A DNA stretch of 46,497 bases from Chara braunii. Taxonomy: Eukaryota; Streptophyta; Charophyceae; Charales; Characeae. The position numbers were made by a program, and so were the translations under genes. Location: contig BFEA01000139.1 of NCBI GenBank assembly GCA_003427395.1, positions 643,419 through 689,915 on the forward strand, given 5' to 3'. The notes under the pieces are model-generated. The model worked only from the letters and a program-made list of their open reading frames with translations, had not been told where the DNA came from and ran no database searches. Below are positions 1 to 9,402 of this stretch, one piece after another (position 1 is the stretch's first letter; each line of letters opens with the position of its first letter).

Positions 1-47
<47 letters not shown>
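1..47. repeat. Poly-G homopolymer (47 nt) at window edge
   Basis: An uninterrupted run of 47 G residues opens the window. Runs this long at an edge are usually low-quality sequence or a gap-fill boundary. I see no function. Confidence 0.95.
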
Positions 48-2259
48 CGCTCTCTCGGTTTGGCCATCCCCCATGCGGAAAGGAGAGCCAGGGATTGGGT
101 GAGAACCGAGAGAAGAGGATGTGAAGTTCCCGTATAGGGAAAGTTTTCCCTATCGGGTAACCGGCACCAACGGACCTGCCCAAAATTTGTGCCTGCAGCG
201 GGTCCGCTTTTCTCTTTGCCATCGCCGCCGGGGCCTACGATTTGGGTTTGACGGAAGCTTTCTTCCGCCTGGAAAGCTTCCACCAGGCACTGGGGTCCAC
301 CTTTTACCATGGTACCAGAGAACAGCAACCGTTGCCTGAGTAGGAAGGAGATGAAGTGCTCGACCCTAGAATCTCGTTGAGGGAAGCAGAGAAGAGTGTC
401 GACAAGAGGAAATCGTAATGTTAAGGGGCCATGGGAAAAAAATATGACGGAGGCAGGAGAAGGAAGGGAGATGGGAGGCAAGCAATGGGAGGCAAGTTGA
501 GAGGAGCAACGAAGAACAAGGGGAACGTGACAGATCTAAGGCGTGTGGCATTTTCTTCTTAATACAGTGGGGGGGTAGCTCCTGACCTCACATTGTGTTC
601 AAACAGGACTTGAACTCTGGAGGAGCAGACCCCTTCCTTGGTTGCCATTTTTCATTTGTCGTTTTTCATTTGTTTCAAAGGCTAATCCTTAAGACCTGTA
701 GAATCTGGACAGGACGGCCTTGCAGGCCCTTTTTTTCGGTCATTATTATAGTATTATATATTCTTTATTATGACGGGGAACCCCGTAGCAGCCACATCCG
801 TGTTCCAGCCTCCAACAAGGGAGCAGGCGGGAGCTGCACCCACCAGCAGGGCGGCGATACCTGCTAGAGCTGGGGGGCGATACCGGCCAGGGGTCGGCCG
901 CTCGCATCGGGACCAGGTTTTTTCTTCGATGGGCCAGTCGCTATGCTCATAGCGTCTCACTAACTCTACCAAGATGGCGAGTAATCCTCACGGTCGTCAA
1001 GATCAGCGGCAGGAGAGAGGTGCTGGGCCATTAAGACCTCCTCCAAAGCCTTGTGCGCCATCTTCCTGTCCACCAGCCAAATAGTCCCTCTCGCTCTCTC
1101 TCTCCCTCTTCGGTGGCTTGGAGCGAAAAATCACGTTCTGCAGAGCTATATGGTGACGCCGCTGGAGCAGGTAGGTGGGTGACCACCATAATTGCCAGCC
1201 CTCTTATTTTCCCTCAGCCGGGCAAAGTGAGCATGATGGCTGTTGGACATGGTGCCTGGATGGATGAACAGGGCTGCAATCACAGCCAGATGCATTAAGC
1301 CACAGTGACTTGTGAGGACACACCGCAAGGGGGAAGAAGGAAGGGAGGAAATGTAAGGATACACCTTACAAGGCATTGGAGAGGAGAGAAAGAAAGAGTC
1401 AGCATGGGCAAATGAACAGGGCCACAATCACAGCCAGATGCATCAGTGAAAAGAAAGGAGATCGGTCACACGAGTCTTAAAGCTTGTGGCAATTAAAATG
1501 GCCTCCCATATACATAGCCTCTGGGCATACACACATACACACAAGTTACGATACTGGGATGGGGGGGTCTATCAGGTATATGACGGGGTCTACTCACGCA
1601 TGGCTTAGCTCTAGGGTAGGGGTAGGGATATAAGTCGCTCCGGCTAGTCTGAGCTCCGCCTAGCCTTGGGTAAGCTACGGGAAGGACGGTAGGATGTGTC
1701 CGTGGGCGCTGGCCTGCCTTGCTTAGGTAATCCTGCTGGGTAGACTCTTTGAATTGGGCCTGTAGAAGATCGCATGAGCCTGGCGTCCGAAGTTCCCGTA
1801 CGGCAAGGTTTGTCCACTTCCGCTTCCATCAGGGCTGGGAGGTTGGCCCAGCCTTGGTGCTTGTCACTGCTGTCTGGTCCAAGTTGCCCTATATACTGGT
1901 AGGGTGATGGTCCTGAGTGCTGGTCACACTGAGGTAGGATAGTAGAGGCAGGGGGTGCGCTGGGAGTATTAACGTGGGGATGGGTAGGGCAGGTGGATTA
2001 TCCTGTCAGGAGAACCATTGGCTGCCCCTACTAGCAATCACCACGGGTCTGGTCCTTGGCCTCTACAACACCCTGGGCTTGATCTGGCTGTGATCGGAAT
2101 GAGATCAATTCGCTGTGATTGGAATGAGATCTATTCAGCAGACTATCTCTCGGTGTATAGTTCTATCTTCTGCCATCTTTTTCCGCTTCGTGGCGCTAGG
2201 AAGCTCCAAAGGTGGTGAGAGAGGGGCCTCTCTGTCTCCCCCTCCTTACTGTCTTGGCA
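48..2259. other. Intergenic stretch, no gene recognised
   Basis: The open frames here are short, low in complexity and lack recognisable motifs. A 32-bp near-identical direct repeat lies at about 1264-1295 and 1412-1443 (period 148 bp). A CT-rich patch sits near 1085-1110, and a short duplicated motif around GGAATGAGATC near 2095-2135. Nothing else stands out. Confidence 0.6.
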
Positions 2260-2297
2260 CTGTCTCTTATACACATCTAGATGTGTATAAGAGACAG
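2260..2297. other. Nextera mate-pair junction adapter (two 19-bp mosaic ends, head to head)
   Basis: The sequence is a perfect 38-bp palindrome made of the Tn5 mosaic end and its reverse complement: CTGTCTCTTATACACATCT followed directly by AGATGTGTATAAGAGACAG. This is the circularisation junction of Nextera mate-pair libraries and not genomic DNA. Its six-frame translation gives the well-known artefact peptide SYTHLDVYKRQ in database entries. The sequences left and right of it may therefore come from sites kilobases apart, so contiguity across 2260-2297 should not be trusted. Confidence 0.97.
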
Positions 2298-2357
2298 CAC
2301 CCACCCCGGCCCCCCCTTCTCCCTGCCTAAATCCACCTTCGCATCCGTGCTGCATTT

Positions 2358-2464
2358 CTGCAGAGCATTTGAAACCTGACCCTGTTGCTGTGGCTTATGT
2401 TTATCGGGACCGGACTCGTCAGCAGGAAGAGCATTTGGAATCTGACCATTTCTCTGTGGCTTGT
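2358..2464. repeat. Imperfect 72-bp-period direct repeat
   Basis: A motif beginning AGAGCATTTG occurs at about 2358 and again at about 2429, each followed by a related CTGACC and CTGTGGCTT context. It lies just right of the adapter junction and has no coding interpretation I can support. Confidence 0.6.
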
Positions 2465-2574
2465 TGTTTCCGCAGCAGAATGTGTTGGCAGGGGCATGAC
2501 AGGTGGGAGTACGGGGAGGGGCTGGGGATTGGGGAGGTCTGTGGGAGGATTTGTCTGGGACCACAACCTGCTAG

Positions 2575-2835
2575 GTCTGCAGAAGAAGAGAAGAAGAAGA
2601 AGAAGAAGAAGCAGGAGCAGGAGGAGGAGGAGGATGGCGAAGGAGAGGAAGGTGGAGGAGCAGGAGGAGGAGGAGGAGGAGGAGGAGGAGGAGAAGGAAG
2701 GGGAAGAGGATGACGAGAAGAAGGGAGAGAGGAGGGGTAGCAGGAGGAGGAGGAGGAGGAGGAGGAGGAGGAGAAAGTTCACAAGATAGAGGAGGGGAGG
2801 GGGAGTAAGAGTAGTAGTAGTAGTAGTAGAGGGAA
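2575..2835. repeat. Purine-rich trinucleotide microsatellite (AAG/AGG/GAG, then GTA)
   Basis: About 260 nt of nearly pure purine on the plus strand, mostly AAG and AGG/GAG trinucleotides, ending in a short AGTAGT tract at about 2808-2829. The long frames across it (poly-Glu/Arg on plus, poly-Leu/Ser/Pro on minus) are translations of the repeat and should not be annotated as proteins. Confidence 0.9.
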
Positions 2836-4277
2836 GGAGGGAGGGGAGAAGGCGGAGCTGATGTGGCACTCCGGAGAGCGAACGACCCATCAACCACTAG
2901 GTGTCAGGCACTAATGTCGGCTGGTAGATTCTTTCTACCTTACCCGTCAACGAAGTGTAACGTTGAAAGTCAATTCTTCGCTGCAATCGTTTTGCGTGGG
3001 AGCCTCTATGGAAAAGGGTGATACGACCTGTGGAATTTCGTCCAGCAGACGCCTTTTTGAAACTAAAAGTTAATTGTTTGAGTGGTTTTCCTTTCCAGCA
3101 ACTGTTTTTCATACAACTTCTTCGATAGTTCCACATGAAAAACCAATTAAAAGGTAACCTACATGGCCAATATGCCTACGAGTGAGCAGGGTGGCAGCTA
3201 TTTGCAGGGCATCCTGATATCTATCCGTGTTTCACGTCCTAAATTAAATTCGGTTTTCTGAGTTCCCCATTATATATCACAGCTTTTAGCAATACCTCCA
3301 CTCGTAGATATCTTTGCCGAACCCAAGATTGTTCAGAAAACTTTGTTTTTCTGCTTGTTCTGCACTTTCAAGCCGAAAAACAAAGTTGACCTTCAGAGGA
3401 GCTCCAACCAATGTTTGTGGTTTAACGCACACCAGCACACCACACATGAGGGCCCGCGGGTGTCAGCATGAAAACCGCACCACTTTGGAGGCCGCCAATT
3501 TTCTTTTTCAACGACGCACCACGCCGCACGGCGTCTCCGAGTTTTGCTTGTGGAGACAAAAACTTTCTGCAAGGCTGGGGCCGTGTACTTGCGGTTTAAG
3601 GGTTGGGAGCGATGCGAGCCTGCATATAGCCGATGGACGACTGTGGCTGATTCTCACAAGTGTGGCATCATTCTCTTTGTTGGTTTGTTTGGAGAGGATT
3701 GAATGCTTATCAAGAAAGAAAGAAAAAAAAGAAAAAGAAAAAAAGAAAAAGAAACTCTCTTGGTCGCAGAGGCAAGCTGAGGGGCATGGAGTGAAATGCC
3801 CACGCTTCAGGAGCTAAGCAACTACAGTTAGTTCGGGGGGGGGTTGGGGGGGGGATTAAAAAAAAATTAGGATAGTCATAATTTTTATCAAGAAGATACA
3901 GTAGAAAGGGGAGGAGTGATCTTCTTACCTTGTCCTAGGCTCCTAGCAGGGGGCCAAGGTGTGGCACAGCTTCCAGAGCAACAGGGAGCATGGGGCTGCA
4001 AAGCTGACTGATATCAACAGGGAGCATTGCACGAAAAGAACTGCCTAACGAGTCCAGGTGGTGATGCTATGTCTTTCATCCGCATCACATCCACAGCAAC
4101 GTTTTCTGTTTCAACTTTCACGAAATCATGGCGGTCCATTTCCCTTCAGAAGGATCACCTGCCCAATATAGTAAACAGCAATCATCAGGGTGAGGAATAA
4201 TGATGTCGTTATCAGCACCGTCCTCAGCAGCTGCTGCAGCATACAATATGGAAATAACATCAACTGTGATCAACATC

Positions 4278-4278
<1 letters not shown>
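2836..4278. other. Intergenic stretch, no gene recognised
   Basis: The longest frame, about 167 codons at 3314-3817, ends in an AAG/AAA-rich Lys tract (about 3715-3755) and has no recognisable motif. G-rich and A-rich runs lie at 3834-3870. I see no RNA gene or mobile-element signature. Confidence 0.55.
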
Positions 4279-4310
<32 letters not shown>

Positions 4311-4312
4311 CT
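4279..4312. repeat. GGAGCA hexanucleotide microsatellite
   Basis: Roughly five tandem GGAGCA units. In one frame they read as alternating Gln-Glu, which is a by-product of the repeat. Confidence 0.85.
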
Positions 4313-4391
4313 CACACGGTTCTCAGCCTTGCTGGAATTGGATGGATAGCCCATCTAAACTGTCATGGCTATTGCTTCTTTCCTCCTCCCT

Positions 4392-4392
<1 letters not shown>

Positions 4393-4433
<41 letters not shown>
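4393..4433. repeat. Poly-C homopolymer (41 nt)
   Basis: An uninterrupted run of C. The poly-Pro (plus) and poly-Gly (minus) frames here are artefacts. A similar T-run/N/G-run junction follows at about 4674-4699 with an undetermined base at 4686, so local assembly quality is poor. Confidence 0.95.
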
Positions 4434-4434
<1 letters not shown>

Positions 4435-6049
4435 CCAGCCGAAGAAAACGCACAGTAATTGTAGCCGTTTTTTGAAGTAATTTTCAGTCCCCAAATTATG
4501 GGCCAGATACAGCGATCTTGACTGGCCGTTCTTTTTTTTGTTTGAAAGAACTGTAACTTTGCATTACCAATTGAAAAGAAAAAAACGAGGCTGGGAATCT
4601 TCACAAACAACACGCAGTGTACGTGGGCCATTACCCAGATTCGGCTTGCACTGGAAACCGGGTCCAGGGTCCCTTTTTTTTTTGTNGGGGGGGGGGGGGA
4701 GGTTCAGCGTCCTTTGTAATCCTTTGAATATCGAATTCTTCCAAAAGTCTCTGGAAGCTCAAAAACCACTCAGAACTGCTTGTCTAAAGCTACTGTCCCT
4801 CTTTTGCTATCACTTTTTTTCCTTCCTCCTATTGGAGTTTGCCCCTCGCTAGCTCTTGAAACGGTCAATCCTTCACTATGGTGCTTGTTGAGTTACAGTC
4901 AATCCCTACTTTTACCCTCCCTATTTGAATTTTGAAATCTTTTTGTTAAACACTAAACCCGCTACATTTTGCTGATCCTTCTGTCTTGTCCTTTTGGGCT
5001 CTACGCCTTCTCAACTCTCTTGTCCGTCTGCTCTCTGTTGATGTGGTTGAGTTGCTGTTGCTACCCTCCAGTGAAATCTGAGGCCAGATCCTTCGGTCAC
5101 CGCTAGCTTCCCTTTACCCAAGACTCCTTGTTCGAATCCGTTTCTTATTTCCTTTGCCCCCATCGGTCGGGTTCTCCGCCATCTTCTTCCTCGTCCTTTT
5201 CCGCAGCACATTCCAGCCCTCCCAACTCCAGCCAGGGATAACCACCGGCGACTGCAGGATTCCCGTCCACCCGTCCGCAGCACATTCCAGTCCTCCCAAA
5301 TCCACCCCGGGACTAGCATCAGTTCCCTGTCCGTTCCCGTTGCGCCTGGATATCCGTCTCGAGAAGGTTGTTGAAGGTTTGATGTGCTTCGTGGATCTGC
5401 ATTCGTCTCCTCTAATTGTTTGCTGACATCTTGTCTTCCAAATTGTCCACAGGGCGTACTGCCTCAGGAGCTGGGATGTCCTCCTTTCAGAGCCGTGCCA
5501 GGAGCATGGCTTTCCTGTTCTCCACCCAGCAGAGCAACGTGACTGTGTCTTTGGGGAATGCGGCATCCTCGATTTTGGCCCACAACTCCTTTGCCATCTT
5601 GCATATTTGCCCTGCAGTGTGTCATTCTAGCCGACAGTGCATTACTGACTCCTTCTGTCCCTCTTGGCAGACTGTGTATAGTTCGTTCTGGGGTCCTCTG
5701 TTCTCTTGGCTCCTACGGCTGGAGCTATGGCGCTGCAGGTAAGTCTCTAGTACTACTCTAGCTCCTAATAGCGCCCAGCGCTGAGGACTACTGCTAACGC
5801 TACTAGCGCCCAGTGCTGAAGACTACTGCTAGCGCTACTTCGACTCCTGCAGCGCTCCTCCGGAGTGCTGCTGCCGAATCCTGAAGACTACCTCCTGCCT
5901 CCTGAACTGCACGTGAAGTGCCTGGGAAGTACCTAGGAACTACCTGCTGGCCTGCAAAGCGGGTCAGTCCTATATAGTGCTGGCCCATCCAGGAGGCTGC
6001 TCTTGCCAATGCCAAAACGTGCCAGACCCTGGCGTTGAAACTCAACCAA
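4434..6049. other. Intergenic or degenerate sequence, no gene supported
   Basis: Minus-strand frames between about 5010 and 5760 look faintly coding. One can be read with a few stops from near 5640 down, and a repeated Trp-Glu-Gly-Trp-Asn-Val-Leu-like segment reflects a roughly 73-bp DNA duplication (5206-5240 and 5277-5312). No family motif is visible. A short AGCGCCCAG-type repeat lies at 5766-5850. This may be a decayed element fragment, but I cannot name it. Confidence 0.4.
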
Positions 6050-6290
6050 GGGTTGTCTTGAAAACAGGCCCAAAATGGCCTGTGCTAAAACCCTGGTCTG
6101 GTGCCTGAGTTTCAGGGCAGGTCGAACTCGTGAGGGCCTGAAAATGGCCCTCCGTTTCGGGCTGAAAAGACTCAGGGCCGGAAAGGCCCTGTTTTAGGCT
6201 GAAACGACACAGGGCCTGTAGGCCCTTGTTTTCAGGCTTTCGGGCTGAAAACGACACGGGCCTGAAAATGGCCCGTGCAGCCTGTTGCAG
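6050..6290. repeat. Degenerate GGCC-rich repeat (GGGCCTGAAAATGGCC type)
   Basis: About 240 nt carry several imperfect copies of a short unit, GGGCCTGAAAATGGCC and relatives such as AGGGCCGGAAAGGCCC. Many are quasi-palindromic through their GGCC ends, spaced by GGGCTGAAA- and GACACAGGG-type linkers. They could form short hairpins in single-stranded DNA or RNA. I do not recognise the family. Confidence 0.7.
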
Positions 6291-6542
6291 GCGCAGCATG
6301 TAACACATACAGAGCACGCATGGACACACACCCACACCAGACACCCACGTACTTTTCATGGTGGTGAGGGAGTCTTTTCCATTTGCGGCGTGTAGACCGG
6401 TAGTGCTACGTGGATGATTAGCCAGCTCCGGTTCAAGTCCGGTCGTAGGCTCCGTCTTAAATTAAAAAAGATATATATGTCCTCTTCTCCCTCTCTGCCT
6501 ACGGTTTACCGGGCAGTTCTATTTGACGATATATATATATAC

Positions 6543-6800
6543 GCTTGTGATGGGGTGTGAACCGACAGTCTGTAGAGTTTTCCATCTGGTGTGGGTGAGT
6601 GATAGTCTACTTTGATTTTGGTTAAGGTAGATTATCATTTACAGTGTAATCAGTGAGGGGATTCTGCAGACTGTTGAGGGTTCAGCCTCCTGATGAGTCG
6701 GTGAAACTCCGACGAAACAGTTTGTCACAGCCCCTCGTTTGTTGTCCTCTTCTCCCTCTCTGCCTACGGTTTACCGGGCAGTTCTATTTGACGATATATA
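6543..6800 (+). repeat. Retrozyme repeat, left copy
   Basis: A 258-bp repeat beginning GCTTGTGATGG and ending ACGATATATA, essentially identical to 6965-7222 by eye. It contains hammerhead copy 1 and ends in a stretch shared with the partial copy at 6478-6535. Confidence 0.9.
6667..6724 (+). ncRNA. Type III hammerhead ribozyme, copy 1
   Basis: All core elements are present in order. Stem III 5' strand CAGACTGT at 6667-6674; cleavage-site residue T6675 (a GUU triplet); stem I GAGG/CCTC (6676-6679 with 6686-6689) closed by a 6-nt loop; core CTGATGA at 6690-6696; stem II GTCGG/CCGAC (6697-6701 with 6709-6713) closed by a 7-nt loop; core GAAA at 6714-6717; stem III 3' strand from A6717 to G6724. 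Stem III has eight pairs including one G-U. The ends lie in stem III, making it type III. Cleavage is predicted after T6675. Loop-loop contacts between stems I and II, needed for efficient activity, cannot be judged by eye. Confidence 0.92.
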
Positions 6801-6964
6801 CTACGACTTCGCTAGCTTCCTGCTACGGTTTCTCCGGTCAGGTCGAGCGGCAGTGGTCGGGGCCGTCACTACGCGGCCATGCTGTGCCTCTAGTGCCAGC
6901 GGCGTGTCTGGAGTGTATTTTTTGGCTGTGACAGACCTTTCTTTGTTTCGTGGNTGTTTTGCTG

Positions 6965-7222
6965 GCTTGTGATGGGGTGTGAACCGACAGTCTGTAGAGT
7001 TTTCCATCTGGTGTGGGTGAGTGATAGTCTACTTTGATTTTGGTTAAGGTAGATTATCATTTACAGTGTAATCAGTGAGGGGATTCTGCAGACTGTTGAG
7101 GGTTCAGCCTCCTGATGAGTCGGTGAAACTCCGACGAAACAGTTTGTCACAGCCCCTCGTTTGTTGTCCTCTTCTCCCTCTCTGCCTACGGTTTACCGGG
7201 CAGTTCTATTTGACGATATATA
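6965..7222 (+). repeat. Retrozyme repeat, right copy
   Basis: The second 258-bp copy, offset exactly 422 bp from the left copy and with no difference noticed by eye. After it the sequence runs into AT dinucleotides and unrelated DNA. Confidence 0.9.
7089..7146 (+). ncRNA. Type III hammerhead ribozyme, copy 2
   Basis: Identical to copy 1 at a 422-nt offset: core CTGATGA at 7112-7118, GAAA at 7136-7139, predicted cleavage after T7097. Cleavage at both ribozymes in one transcript would release a 422-nt monomer. Confidence 0.92.
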
Positions 7223-7742
7223 TACGCTATATATATAAACCAAACAAATAAAAAATTTGACTAGAGCAGTGCAGACTCCTTACTACTTTAAATTTCCGAG
7301 TCCAATGGAACTCAGCCCTGACCAGGAGGGGGGGGGGAAGGGGTCTACGCAGTACTGGTGCCACCACCCCCATTCGGTCTTCCGAGCGCTTTATTAGTGG
7401 ATCCTCCAGCAGGTACGATCTCATTCTGAGTTTGTAGTACTTTGTACCCCAGCTTAGTTGTGCAGTGGAGTATGTTTGTTTTTACCGCCACCTTTCACCT
7501 CCCTCCTCTCAGGTTCCAAGCCCATTGTACCAGGTCCGTCTCCAGGTCCTCCACCGCCAGTGCTGGTCTATAAATAGTGAAGTCTTAGGTCTGTATCAGT
7601 CACATCTTTTCTGACCTGATCCATTGATCTCACTGAGACCTGAGTTCTTGTGTCCTTGTTAAACCGCCAGTACACGACCCCAGCTCGTACGTAGCCTATG
7701 AAGAATTTGGAGCCTCGGCCTACCGGACCACAGATAAAATAG
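7223..7742. other. Spacer between retrozyme and Penelope-like element
   Basis: AT-rich dinucleotides directly after the retrozyme, a short G run at 7327-7336, and no recognisable gene. The 3' part of a minus-strand frame that begins in the adjacent Penelope-like repeat crosses 7568-7742. Confidence 0.5.
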
Positions 7743-7978
7743 ATAGATAAAACCAACCAGGTGTCGTGGACTGCACATATCACAGCAAAAAACATCCGAT
7801 GTCGCTGACAAAAAAGACTATCAGCGCTCAGCCCTTCTGTCCTGCTGCTCAAGCCAAGAGGAGAATGAACTCCCGAATCCCTACTTTTATCCAAGCTACT
7901 CTCTACTCGAAAATCCACTCGGCCAGGTAATCCTGAATTTACCGTTGGCGACACGCGCCGCCGGTACGGTTTTTTCAT
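7568..7978 (-). CDS. Small ORF starting inside the left pseudo-LTR (136 codons)
   Basis: It starts at ATG 7978-7976 and its first 80 or so codons lie in the pseudo-LTR. The same frame is open in the other repeat (13780 downward), and the shared part, starting Met-Lys-Lys-(Pro/Thr)-Tyr-Arg-Arg-Arg-Val, differs by only a few residues. The C-terminus runs into flanking DNA and is not shared. There is no recognisable domain. Conservation of the frame in both copies could reflect a short leader ORF of the Penelope transcript, but recent duplication alone would also explain it. Confidence 0.35.
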   Translation of the reverse strand: MKKPYRRRVSPTVNSGLPGRVDFRVESSLDKSRDSGVHSPLGLSSRTEGLSADSLFCQRHRMFFAVICAVHDTWLVLSIYFICGPVGRGSKFFIGYVRAGVVYWRFNKDTRTQVSVRSMDQVRKDVTDTDLRLHYL

Positions 7979-8198
7979 GGAGAACCCTCCCAGTCGAAAC
8001 TGCGAAAATCTTTCCCCAGTAAATCCTTATTATCCAGATAAAATTGAAAAACTTCAAAAAACATTAAAAAATCTAAAAAACGAAATCTCAACCATTGCTA
8101 CGCATACGGGGGGCCTCCTCACACTACTTTTTTGTTCAGTCTTTTGCTCATGAGGCCCAGACCGTCTTGTTGGCCTCCTACAAACCCATCCTCAGAAA
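7743..8198 (-). repeat. Penelope pseudo-LTR, 3' (left) copy
   Basis: A 456-bp direct repeat starting ATAGATAAAACC and ending CTCAGAAA on the plus strand, the same length as 13545-14000 and differing by scattered substitutions. Direct repeats around the coding region reflect the tandem arrangement typical of Penelope-like insertions. I looked for a hammerhead core inside it and found none. Confidence 0.85.
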
Positions 8199-8358
8199 CC
8201 CCCCCCCGCCCTCCCTACAGTTCAATCCTCGATCCAGTTAATCAACATTCTTATCATACCAGAGGAGAGTCGAATGTCCTTTCTCTTCGACATCTTCCTC
8301 AGTCCGGTTTCGAACAATTCAACCGGGTACCTAATCACCTTCATCTCCTTCAAAAAAG

Positions 8359-9402
8359 TTACCTATTGTCGAAAATCCGGCAAATGACACTCGAAATCGT
8401 CCCGTACTTCTGGATCAACGGGGCGTAAGAATCAAAACTTCTTAAAGTTCTGAAGTGGCCTTCTCTTCCTTTCCAGATATTAGCCAAATTCTTGAACTTT
8501 TGGAAACTATCGATCCAGGCCGGGGTGTCAGTGACAATCAACCTTGTTTCCAGAAATTCCACAATACCATTCCCTGGGTCTGTTCTTTCCAATACCAGAT
8601 CTTGGTGGTAACACCCCTTGATCCTATCCAGGATCTGCTCAATATGCTCCAGTCCATTATTGTCCATCCCACTGTACCAGCCAATTAGCAGTACGTCATC
8701 GATAAACCGATTTCCGTCAATATATCTGGCATCTTTTCCCAAACTCCCAACAAACTGTTGCTCATCATACATGCACAGCACATTCGCAAGCGGTGGGCTA
8801 GCTCTCCCTCCCATCGGAATGCCAATGTCTTGCCTTAGGATTTCCGCCATCGAGTAGAAGACAGTGTTCTCCAACTGAAACTTTGTTAGTCTCAATAGAT
8901 CCAATAGTCGCAGCGATTTCCAGCCGGCCTCCCCGTGGGATTTCCCAAACGTGGCCTTTTTCCCTTTTTTCTTGATCCGAATCCACGAATGCCCTTTATC
9001 GCTGAAAAAACTCGTCAACCAATCAACTGCCTTCAAAATCTCATCATGCGGCAGTCTTGTGAACATTTCTTTGACGTCGTAAGTCCTTATGACAATTCTG
9101 GCATCCAAGCCAAATGTTTTATACGCCAGCTCATTAGCCCCTCGTATCCTCTCCTGCAGATGCTTAGCTCCGTTGAGATCGAAGTGTCTTATCCTTACTC
9201 TTTTTATAAGGAAATTCAAACTCTGAGCCAGTATCCCCATGGCCTCTCGCGCAGGGTTCAAGAAAGAGGGTACTATAGGCCGTTTCTTGTTTACATCTTT
9301 ATCCTTAGATATGATGTACGCTTGTTGTAATCTTCCATTGTTATCCCAATTTGCAATCTTCCCAAGCTTTTGTTCCATATACTGATTGTTTGCTTCCTTC
9401 AA
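8359..9402 (-). CDS. Penelope-type reverse transcriptase domain
   Basis: About 347 codons. An early KRPIVPSFLNP segment matches the region before the RT fingers in Penelope elements. The fingers carry TYDVKEMFTRLPHDE, with the first catalytic Asp in TYDV. A GIPMGGRASPPLANVL segment matches the conserved G-MG-SP-LAN block. The catalytic pair lies in RFIDDVLL (F-x-D-D type), and FLETRLIV follows in the thumb-proximal region. The ORF opens at a TTG overlapping the TGA of the endonuclease ORF. The same frame reads back past that point into KEILKEANNQ, so the two were probably one ORF with a 1-nt indel near 9418. All catalytic acidic residues seem intact. There is no C-terminal endonuclease, since it lies N-terminally instead. 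Confidence 0.88.
   Translation of the reverse strand: MKEANNQYMEQKLGKIANWDNNGRLQQAYIISKDKDVNKKRPIVPSFLNPAREAMGILAQSLNFLIKRVRIRHFDLNGAKHLQERIRGANELAYKTFGLDARIVIRTYDVKEMFTRLPHDEILKAVDWLTSFFSDKGHSWIRIKKKGKKATFGKSHGEAGWKSLRLLDLLRLTKFQLENTVFYSMAEILRQDIGIPMGGRASPPLANVLCMYDEQQFVGSLGKDARYIDGNRFIDDVLLIGWYSGMDNNGLEHIEQILDRIKGCYHQDLVLERTDPGNGIVEFLETRLIVTDTPAWIDSFQKFKNLANIWKGREGHFRTLRSFDSYAPLIQKYGTISSVICRIFDNR

Larger units (their letters stand above)
6478..7222 (+). mobile_element. Retrozyme-like element with two hammerhead ribozymes
   Basis: Two direct repeats of 258 bp (6543-6800 and 6965-7222) flank a unique 164-bp core (6801-6964). A third partial copy of the repeat's last 58 bp (6478-6535) lies directly upstream. 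Each full repeat holds a complete type III hammerhead ribozyme. Plant retrozymes have this plan: small non-autonomous elements with LTR-like repeats, each carrying a type III hammerhead, transcribed and self-cleaved to monomers that circularise. The predicted monomer is 422 nt (6676-7097), shorter than the plant retrozymes I know of. No protein is encoded, so RT must come from another element; a Penelope-like element begins 520 bp away. An undetermined base lies at 6953. Confidence 0.82.

Noticed and set aside
2115-2355. ORFs on both strands containing SYTHLDVYKRQ
   Set aside because: They are translations of the Nextera mosaic-end junction.
2327-2897. Long Leu/Ser/Pro-rich and Glu/Arg-rich ORFs
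   Set aside because: They are six-frame translations of a purine-rich trinucleotide microsatellite.
4323-4631. Poly-Gly/poly-Pro ORFs, also at 19544-19828
   Set aside because: They are produced by poly-C and poly-G homopolymers.
5010-5760. Possible minus-strand coding pseudogene
   Set aside because: Weak coding appearance and a DNA-level 73-bp duplication, but no family motif and several stops. It cannot be supported beyond a mention.
7743-8198. Hammerhead ribozyme inside the Penelope pseudo-LTR
   Set aside because: CTGAGGA- and GAAA-like strings occur but cannot be arranged with three stems. No complete core was found on either strand in either copy.
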